Source of the DNA: Amylostereum areolatum
Lineage: Eukaryota > Basidiomycota > Agaricomycetes > Russulales > Stereaceae
DNA: 64,000 nucleotides
NCBI GenBank assembly: GCA_012932865.1
Contig: SAXG01000038.1
Coordinates: 186,001 to 250,000 of the forward strand
Direction: 5' to 3'
How positions within the stretch are numbered: position 1 is the stretch's first letter; each line of letters begins with the position of its first letter. The position numbers and the translations under genes were made by a program. Below the pieces are notes generated by a model. It had not been told where the DNA came from. It searched no databases and saw nothing but the letters and a program-made list of their open reading frames with translations. Below, in pieces: positions 56,624 to 64,000 of this stretch.

Positions 56624-59600
56624 ATGGCTGACGACTCTGGATGTGCCGTCGGGTCCGATGGACAACTGAAGGATGCCTCGGAAATCACCTGGTATAATTC
56701 CGAAGATGACGAGGACGCGCTTCCTCGGGCGTCCGGATCATCAACTCAAGCAAAAGAGGCAACTGCTTCGCGCCCAAGGCGTGGTGAGTGAAATCTCGTC
56801 GGCGGAGTTCCTTGATTGACCGAATACGGCAGGAGAGCGAGATCTCCCCGACCCCGCACTCATCATCGCAGGCGAACATCGAAAACTGAGGCCCTCTTCA
56901 AAAGTCAAGTATATCAAGAACAATGAGGCCGTCAGCAACTTCTTCAAGCCTAAGAGCTCTCCCTCACAGAAGCCCGGAGCACCTCAGCACACCCATGACA
57001 AGATATTCAAGAGTGCGCTCGGGAAAGCAGCCGGTTCTCTCGATGGTAAGCCATTCTATTGCCTCATCAAGTATGTACTCTCATCCTATCTAAACTTGTC
57101 CCGCAGCTCCCTCGACCTCATCCGTTCCCAAACGTCGCGCCGCCGACGTCGCCGCCGCCTCCACCGCTGACAAGCCAGCTGCAAAACGGGCACGCATCGC
57201 GGAGTCCGCTCAAAAAGCGTACACGGGCGACTCGGACGACAACATCCAGGCGGATATCACCGATGTCGACGACGCCGTCCCGAAGGCTAGGACCGCAAAG
57301 GGAAAGGGAAAGGACGAGGACGAGTTTGACGAGTACATCCGAAAGTACCGAGAGGCGCCTCCGAAGGTACGTAGTATATATGGTCCCATTTTTTTTCTCA
57401 TCCTGACGTGCGATTCCTTCCCCCGTTCCTCCTTCACCCTGCGCTCGTCGACCCTGTCCCCGTCCCCGTCCCCGTCCCTGTTCCCGTCCCCGTCTCGCAT
57501 CGCCATCATCCCCGCCTCTCGTTGCCGTTGCCCCCGACTCCGTCTCGCATCGCCATCATCCCCGCCTCTCGTTGCCGTTGCCCCCGACTCCGTACACACA
57601 CGCGAACGCGTGGCATGGCCACTGCCTCCAACACGAACCCTCAACGTCCTCCACCCTTCGTCTACCCTCACCACACCCTTCAACTCTCGCTCTCCATCCC
57701 TCACACACCGCGTCTCCACAACCCTCACGCAACACCATCTCGCCATCCTCACTCATCACCTCCCCACCTGTCTGCCTCCCTGCCGCTCCTCCCTCAACCA
57801 CGTCGACACGGCGGCAATCAATGGCACTGCCACGGCCTCCACGTCACCCATCCCACGCCGTGCCCGCGTTCAAACGCGTTAACGCACCCCCGCGTTCTCA
57901 AATGCGCCCTCATCCTCCACACTCGCAATCGTGTTTTCCTTCCTGGCGCTCGCAACCGCGTCCGTCTCCTGCGCTCGCAACCGCGTCCGTCTCCTGCGCT
58001 CACAACCGCGTCCTCCACTTCCACGCTTGCAAACACGTCCTCTTCCCCGGCGCTCGCAAACACGTTCATCTCCTACACCGGCAACTGCGTCCTCCACCTC
58101 CACAAATGCTGTCCGTATCTTGACGTGCGTGCCGAAGGATCGCAAATTCCACGCGCACCGAGACGATGATCCGCGTAGCCGCGACGTCCGGCTGATATTC
58201 ACCAAGGACGAACGGATCATCAACGGCGAAGTCAAACAAGGAAGCTGGTGCGAAGTATGCAGGTACGTTTACAGTTTTACGAAGCACAATGTTATCCTTA
58301 CACTGTTCTAGGCATAACGGCCGCTCCGAGGCCAACTCCTGGCTTAGCGGGAGCACGTCTACGCTTCGGATGCACATTCAAAGGTACGTTGGGCTCAAGC
58401 TACCTCCGATCTACTCGCTGATCTCGGAATGCATAGGCATTGGGCAACTCACGGTGGTGCCTACCTTGACCAGTGCAAGCATGCCAAGATCGAGCCGAAT
58501 GCACGCGCGATCCCGGATGGCATGGCGGTCGACATGAATGCTGGCACGGACGAGGACGAGATCCGAGTTACAATCGAGATCAAGGATGCGGACGACAAAA
58601 CAGTCCAACAGTCTCTGGAAACCTACCTAAAAGACAAGCCTGCGAAGTGGACCAAAGAAGGTTTGCTCGACCACATAGTCGAGTTCGTTGTGACCGAGGA
58701 TGAGGTAACACTTGTTTCCGATATAGCCCTTTGTAACAAGCTAACATACAACTAGTCTTTTCGGATTGTCGACGGCGCGCCGTTTCGACGTGTCCTCACG
58801 TACCAACGCCCGGAAACAAAGGATAGCGACATCCCTCACCGTACTACGTTGCGGGAGCGCATCGTCGAAAAGGCGGAGGCCCTCAGAAAACGGATTGCCG
58901 AAGAGTTTGCAGTATGTAAATTATCATAATCTGCGTGCCGTTCATATGCTGAAATGTGTACAAGCATCTTCCATGCCAGATCTCAATTACATTCGATGGC
59001 TGGACTTCGAACTCGGGCGCACCATTTATAGCCGTTACAGCGCACTTTATCGACGCACCAAAGGAGCAGCCGACAGAGTGGGCACTCCGGTCCCGCCTGC
59101 TTGGCTACACCGAGATTGAAGGTAATCATAGCGGTGCAAACACGGCCGCTGTGGTCATGCGGGTTGTTGACCGCTATAACATACGCGATAAGGTAGGTTT
59201 CTCGACCAATATATGCTGGCATGTATTCTCATTCAGCTTTGCAGCTTGCATGGGCTACTGCCGACAATGTTAGCACCAACGACAAATGTCTCCGCGTCAT
59301 GGAGCGTGTCTTGGATAATCCGGAGGGCCGTCGTTGGATTGCGAAGGAGCACCGCGGGCATTGCTTCGAGCATGCTATACACTTGGGTGCGAAGGATTTT
59401 ATCGAGGCGGTTTGCCCTACACCTTTGCGCTTCCGCCAACCCAAGTCTGCTGCCCATGCCGATGAAGCTGATGATGGTGCCACCGAGGAAGATGATTATG
59501 ATTGGGAGGCTGATGCATTGGGTTTGCTGGATGTCGATGAGGATGGGAACTGTCCGGATGATGAGGAGGTTGATTTTGACCCTGGCGACACGCTCGGAAA

Positions 59601-61054
59601 AATTCTGGCATTCATTAATCAGGTACGTGTTTTCTCTTGTTATGTGGCTGCTGCTTATGTGCTCTTTAGAACCGTGCATCACCACAGGCAAAGAAATACC
59701 TGCTTCGTCTTTGCACGGAGGAGGGCCTTGCCCCGCTTGAGCTCCTAAAGTGGGTTCGGACTCGATGGGGGTCTATGTACGACTTGATGGAGCGTGCATT
59801 AAAAAACCGAGCGGTAGATTTAATTCCTCCTATCCGTTATGATGCTTAGCAGATTGTTATAGGCAATCAACAAGTTCTGTAAGCTTGCGGACGATAGCCC
59901 AGCTGTGCCGACACTAAAGGGGAAGAAATATGCCGACTACTTGTTGACAAGTGATGAGTGGCACCTCATCACCTTGATGAAGGAAGTCCTTGAGGTTAGC
60001 TAATGACTCCTGTACATGGCTGACCAGCTTCTTACATCTATTTTCAGGAGCCTCGTCGTGCACAGGCAGAGTTCTCCGCTGAGAAGACTACAACAGCATG
60101 GAAGAGTCTTCCTGTTCTTGAATGTCTTGAGCAGGCATGGCTTCATCTTGCATCTAATCCCCGCTACGCACCTGTCAAGGCAGGCATTGAGAAGGGTGTT
60201 ACAAAAATCCAGAAGTGGCTCAACATTGCGCGGCAGTCACCAAAGTATTTTATATGCCTTAGTAAGTGATGCTTTTGTACTGTGTTTCTCTTCACTTATC
60301 TATTGCAATAGCTTTAAATCCTTCTGTCAAGCTCGCATATGCCCGTGGGTCTTGGGATGCAGATGTTGTTCAGAAGGGTACTGATGCCTTTCAACTTGTG
60401 GTACGTCTCTGTTATCTTGCCTTTGCTTCATGCACTGCCTCACTATCTACACCTATAGTATGATGAGTATGCCAAATCTGGAAGCTCACAAAAACCTACG
60501 GCCCCATCTCGCACTGGTCTGTTCTATCATCCCTGTTCTGTGTATACATCTATTGACATGGCTCTAGAATCAAAGCCTCAAGGCTATGGCATGGACTTTC
60601 TCCAGGCTCGCATCAAAAGTCAGGTGAAAGATGCAGAGCCTATACGCCCTCGCGCTGAATTCTGGGACTATCTTGAGTCACCTTTGGTTGACTGTGATAA
60701 TCCTGTTCGATGGTGGGGGGTGCGTATTATATTTCTTCTAAATCATGCACATCTAAGAAGTACTAATTGCTGCTTTAGCGTAATGCAAAAACTTATCCAG
60801 TGCTATCTCGTATCGCACGGGACTATCTTGCTATCCAGGGCTCTGCTGTTGCATCTGAGCGTGCATTTTCTAGTGGTGGGCAGACAGGTACTGTTCGAAG
60901 GAATAGGCTTAACCCAGAGAGCTTTGAGGCTCTCCAAACTTTGAAGGATGCTTATCGTACTGAGTTTCTTAGTGCAGAGGAGGAGGCTCGGAGTCGAGTT
61001 GAGAGGCCATACCCTTGGAATCCGGGTTTTATTCTTGTCCCTATAGTTAAATAG
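56624..61054 (+). CDS. hAT transposase
   Basis: DDE-type transposase with RNase H-like core. ATG at 56624: MADDSGCAVGSDGQLKDASE, then an acidic/basic leader with KRARIAESAQKAY and KGKGKDEDEFDEYIRKYREA. After a 771-nt intron (57367-58137) comes a BED-like zinc finger: GSWCEVC...STLRMHIQRHWATH. Next is ISITFDGWTSNSGAPFIAVT (catalytic Asp in DGWTS), LAWATADNVSTNDKC (second acidic region, with ADNVSTN), RGHCFEHAIHLGAKDF, LLKWVRTRWGSMYDLMERAL (RW motif), and at the C-terminus the hAT dimerisation block VRWWGRNAKTYPVLSRIARD, YLAIQGSAVASERAFSSGG. Stop TAG at 61052-61054. All domains are open between splice sites, so it could be functional. The host target contains no gene I recognise. Confidence 0.9.
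57451..58070. repeat. Minisatellite-filled long intron of the transposase gene
   Basis: Within intron 57367-58137: a CCCCGT hexamer run (about 57,451-57,490); a perfect 50-bp tandem duplication (57491-57540 and 57541-57590); and 24-25-bp tandem copies of CGCTCGCAACCGCGTCCGTC plus variants (about 57,945-58,070). All are C-rich on the + strand. The intron is about 14 times longer than its neighbours. Confidence 0.85.
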
Positions 61055-61291
61055 CAATATGTCTAATGGATAGTATGTGTTATTTGGGTTCTAAACCCCT
61101 TGAAGTCTTTGAAAAGATAGAAATCTGAGATGAACCGAGAACCGAAGTTCGAACCGAGTTCGAACCAAGAACCAAGGTTCAGTTCAGGTTCTGGTTCTGG
61201 TTCACCCCTAGGCATGTTGGTTCAGGTTCAGGTTCGGGGAAAATGGGCCCTGAACCGAACTGAACTGAACTTTGGCAACACTATCCACCAA

Positions 61292-61686
61292 GATTTTTAA
61301 AGCTGAATACTTTATAGGTAGCGATTTATACTATATTACTTTACATCTGTGAGCTTGAAACAACGAAAACGACTGAGTGGGCACGACTGCTACACACACG
61401 AGTTCACATCCGAAAATTTCCTAATTAGGATGTCGACGCGAGACGTGCTGGCTGTGGGCACCTCCGAGACTGTTTTTGTTGTAGCTCTCAAACTATTGCT
61501 CATGTACAGAAGACAGTTATATGCGAATAATCAGTATAGAAATGCGATTCTGAGAGTATCAAGATCATATTTTTTTTGCCAGTTTTTGCAGGGGTGGTCT
61601 GCAGAGCTCAACCCCCCCCTGTTCATGCTTTTTTGACCATTCAGTGATATTCCAAAGACAGAGGAGCACATAACATGATGTATTCA
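61292..61686. other. Short host sequence between hAT element and LTR
   Basis: About 400 bases, AT-richer than the surroundings, ending at the LTR. No gene or repeat is recognised. It belongs to the host sequence into which both elements inserted. Confidence 0.45.
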
Positions 61687-62144
61687 TGTCAGCAACGACT
61701 AGTGCGACAGAACCAAGTTACGACACAGCTGACTAGAAGATGAGGACAACGGAGGGGAGCCGATCAGACACGGCGACAGACAAGGGAAAGCAAGCAAAGT
61801 CGGTAGAATTGACTAGCTCGAGATAAGGAATATGTACAGCGAGAGCGAGCCTTATATACACAAGAGGAGAGAGACTTAGGTAAGCAACCGATACACGGCG
61901 ATTAGTAAGCAGACCTAGTATAAGTAAGCAGTCGTATGTCAAAGAGCACAGCATGAGTCAGTATTGTACAGCATGAGTCAAGAGAAAGGAGTCAGACCCG
62001 GGCTGAGATGAGTCATGTGGGTCTGGGTGGGATATAGATGAACCGGGTCTGGGCCGAAGTGGAGCCGGACTGGTGATAAGTCGATAAGTCCTAAAGCGTG
62101 TAACCAATGTAAAGTAAAAAGAAAATTATAGACCGTTCATGACA
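61687..62144 (-). repeat. 3' long terminal repeat of a Ty3/gypsy element
   Basis: On the minus strand it starts TGTCATGAAC directly after a polypurine tract (AAGGAAGGGG, 62148-62157) and ends ...GCTGACA, so it has the TG...CA form with TGTCA/TGACA ends. It is 458 bp. A TATA box within TGTATATAAGG (about 61,850-61,860) fits an LTR promoter. Its partner LTR lies beyond the right edge of the window, so direct comparison is impossible. Confidence 0.7.
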
Positions 62145-62468
62145 TCACCCCTTCCTTAGATTCGACGTCCTCATCGTAATCAGATCCGGCTTCTTCCTCT
62201 GACAGGAGTTCCCAGCGATTAAGGCGTGCAGGTTTCGGGGCACCTGGATGTTCCCGGTGGAAGTCGTCAATACATTTCTTGGCATTCTGGAGATTGGCGA
62301 GGGGCTCCCAAGTATTGTCATTGTCTGGGTAGCCTTTCCATTTGACGAGGTATTTGAAGCCACGACCAACCTTCTTAGAGTCTATAATCTTTTCGACCTC
62401 ATAGACTTCCTCTCCTTGGACCAGCTCTGGGGGTGGAGGTGCGGGTGCTTTCTGGTTGTCAAAGGCGG

Positions 62469-62762
62469 CATCAGGAAAAACCTCCCTTACTAAAATCAAC
62501 AAATCCAGCAAATTAGCGCTAGTTAGAGGGGGACCTTCCTAAAGTGAACTAACGGGCTCTATTCTCACAAAACCCCGTACACATTTCGATGCACCGTCGT
62601 CGACATTGACCTCATATTTGCACTTCAAATACATAGTTGAGGCCAGAAGGGTGACAGGGACCTACGTTGACGTAGTGCCTTGCAGGTTGGCAGCGGGAAC
62701 AGGGAATTAGGAAGGTCCCCCTCTAATTAGTAGATTTTTAGTAAGGGAGGTTTTTCCTGATG
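62469..62762 (-). mobile_element. 294-bp MITE, copy 2 (in chromovirus pol)
   Basis: Same element as 20332-20625 in opposite orientation, with no mismatch found on comparison by eye. Ends are CATCAGG...CCTGATG. It is flanked by GG on both sides. Removing the element and one GG restores the retroelement frame (…HNGP-AFDNQ…), which fixes the boundaries and shows a 2-bp target duplication that is not TA here. Confidence 0.92.
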
Positions 62763-62826
62763 GGGGCCGTTGTGTGGAGATAGGAGGGACTCATTGAAGA
62801 CCGGGTGTTTCCGTGACCAGGATGCA

Positions 62827-63870
62827 TAGGGAGGGACACGGGTACTCCCGCGGGTCCCGGAGGCCGACCCGCACCCGTCCCGCGAAAACCCGTACCCGTT
62901 CTCACGGGTCCGGGTTTGCTGCGGGTCTGGGTACTCCCGCGGGAAACCTGCACCCGTCTCTCCTCACCACCATCGTTGTCATGACCACGGCGGCAGTGGC
63001 TGCGGCGTGGCCACATCTGCCACCTCCCCACCTTCCACCACCTTCCCCCGCGCCCAACATCGATGTGAACAAGTGGGCGCCACTTGGCGCTCACCTTATC
63101 GCAGCCGCCATGTCATACCCACCACTCCCCTTCCCAACCACACACACCCTCCTCTCTCATGGGTCCTCACGCAGCCCGCACGCTTGCACGCCCGCACACC
63201 CACACCGCCCACACGCCCTTGTTGTCTACCCTCTCCCGCCATCCACCCGCCCTCGTCACCCACCTGCCCTCGTCACCCAACACCCCTGCCGCTCTCCGCC
63301 ATCTGTGGTGCCCCCGCCACTCGCAACATCCCCCACTCCTAACAGCCTCGCCGCGTGCACCGCCTCCGCCGCGGCGCAATGCTCTGGCAAGTCACCGCGC
63401 CCCTCCCACGGTGTTGCCGCCCCCTCGCCCTCGCCACCCGCCGCGAGCGCTTCCCCTTCATTTGCGACCCCAGTACCACCGCCGCTCGCGAGTTGCCACT
63501 CGGTGCTCGCAATGTGGCCCCCCCGTTTTTTTTTCCTTCCACCCCTTTCGCTATCTACAGTGATTTACCTACATTTTTCCACCAGCTAACCCTAACCCCA
63601 CTACATAATGTCTTGCTTGCTTTTACTTACATTTGGGGGTTTTTTTGTACCAAATACAATTGAATTGAGTTGATTTGACTATATAAGAGTCGGAATAAGC
63701 AAAATAAGCAAAATAAGCGAAAGAAAGCTCCATAAATGGCCCAGAAAAACGGACGGGTCAGCGCGGGTACCCACGGGAGGCCGCGGGTTCCGACAGGCCG
63801 ACCCGCACCCGCACCCACGTGACCCGTACCCGTGACCCACCACGGGTCGGCAGACCCGTGTCCCTGCCTA
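62827..63870. mobile_element. Non-autonomous hAT-like element (1,044 bp)
   Basis: Ends are inverted repeats: TAGGGAGGGACACGGGT at the left and TAGGCAGGGACACGGGT (reverse complement of the right end), one mismatch in 17. It is flanked by a perfect 8-bp duplication AGGATGCA (62819-62826 and 63871-63878), as for hAT elements. Both ends carry many ACCCGT/ACGGGT repeats. The interior (about 62,960-63,520) is C-rich with Pro/His/Ser-coding shadow frames but no transposase domain, so it depends on another element. Its termini differ from those of the hAT at 56,357, so it is another family. Confidence 0.9.
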
Positions 63871-64000
63871 AGGATGCAGGGAGGCGAAGCTTGTAAGCTG
63901 ATGCTCCGACTTTTTCCAGGATTTCGAAGGGACCAAAGTGCTTGTCGTCCAGTTTTTGCATAGGACGTGCTGTTTTGATTATGGTTTGGCCATCTCTGGT

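Larger units (their letters stand above)
56357..61283 (+). mobile_element. Complete hAT-family DNA transposon (4,927 bp)
   Basis: Terminal inverted repeats begin TAGTGTTGCCAAAGTTCAGT at the left end (56357) and mirror this at the right end (61283). An identical 8-bp direct duplication, TCCACCAA, flanks it at 56349-56356 and 61284-61291, the size typical of hAT elements. Subterminal regions at both ends are rich in GGTTC/GAACC repeats, likely transposase-binding sites. One multi-exon transposase gene fills the interior. The perfect target duplication and open reading frame mean insertion was recent; the element may be autonomous. Confidence 0.95.
62137..64000 (-). pseudogene. Chromovirus (Ty3/gypsy) polyprotein 3' end, interrupted by two insertions
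   Basis: Retrotransposon Pol C-terminus, read on the minus strand from the window edge. The integrase C-terminal domain has MQKLDDKHFGPFEILEKVGA then SAYKLRLPAS, resumes as HPVFNESLLSPHNGP, and continues AFDNQKAPAPPPPELV into a chromodomain, EEVYEVEKIIDSKKVGRGFK, LVKWKGYPDNDNTWEP, NAKKCIDDF. The end is EEAGSDYDED...GVMS, with the TGA inside the start of the LTR. Two insertions split it: a 1,044-bp hAT-like element (62827-63870) and a 294-bp MITE (62469-62762). Deleting each with one copy of its target duplication restores one continuous frame, so the element was intact when they landed. Chromodomains direct such elements to heterochromatin. Confidence 0.88.

Noticed and set aside
57408..58169. 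Long open frames in the C-rich stretch of the hAT transposase
   Set aside because: They come from minisatellites inside a predicted intron; several overlapping frames are open at once.
56349..61291. hAT insertion inside a host gene
   Set aside because: The flanking sequence joined across the duplication gives only a short frame with no recognisable product.
62813..63589. 258-codon + strand frame rich in Pro, His and Ser
   Set aside because: Lies inside the non-autonomous hAT-like element, opens across its terminal repeat, and reflects C-rich repeats rather than a gene.
1..64000. CRISPR arrays, prokaryotic operons, rRNA genes
   Set aside because: Spliceosomal introns throughout show nuclear eukaryotic DNA; no array or rRNA-like sequence was seen.

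Overview
This window is nuclear DNA from a filamentous basidiomycete (Agaricomycetes, probably a wood-decay or polypore-type fungus). The evidence is dense genes on both strands, about 50-60 nt GT-AG introns, CYP63-type P450s, seven-helix proteins of the basidiomycete DUF6534 type, an F-box protein whose N-terminus follows the Agaricomycete pattern, and an intron-containing tRNA-Val. Taxonomy is inferred from family content only.

Layout. 1-4,961: a tandem array of four related short-chain dehydrogenases (one cut by the window edge, one decayed). 5,183-6,833: F-box/leucine-rich protein (-). 8,569-10,184: RAI1/DXO mRNA-cap quality-control nuclease (-). 10,600-12,424: unrecognised, well-formed gene. 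12,835-18,230: three acyl/acid-metabolism genes on +: an enoyl-CoA hydratase/isomerase, a PrpF-type isomerase with a mitochondrial-like leader, and an alpha/beta hydrolase ending in the peroxisomal tag SKL. 18,486-20,759: a DUF6534 seven-helix gene broken by a MITE. 21,443-27,701: DNA polymerase delta third subunit (cdc27/POL32, -), tRNA-Val(CAC), mitochondrial Lon protease (+). 28,175-30,371: GMP synthase (-).

30,868-54,487 looks like an oxidative metabolism cluster: AYR1-like reductase, isopenicillin-N-synthase-like dioxygenase, three P450s, two DUF6534 membrane proteins, an acyl-CoA oxidase and a DHA2-type exporter. Two of the P450s (CYP63-like) each sit beside a DUF6534 gene in the same order and orientation, so a P450/seven-helix pair has been duplicated as a unit. 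I see no polyketide synthase, NRPS or terpene synthase, so the substrate is unknown; a fatty-acyl or hydrocarbon substrate is an inference from the families.

56,357-64,000 is transposon territory: a complete hAT element with perfect 8-bp target duplication, then the 3' end of a Ty3/gypsy chromovirus into which a 1,044-bp non-autonomous hAT-like element and a 294-bp MITE have inserted. The same MITE, identical by eye, also sits in the DUF6534 gene at 20.3 kb, with a different 2-bp target duplication (TA versus GG).

Caution: between about 6 and 26 kb many conserved genes (RAI1, PrpF, hydrolase, Lon, F-box) need one base removed at one or more sites to stay in frame. Every such shift is a single extra base, which looks more like insertion-type sequencing error than gene decay. 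Exon boundaries given here were worked out by eye from splice consensus and frame continuity.
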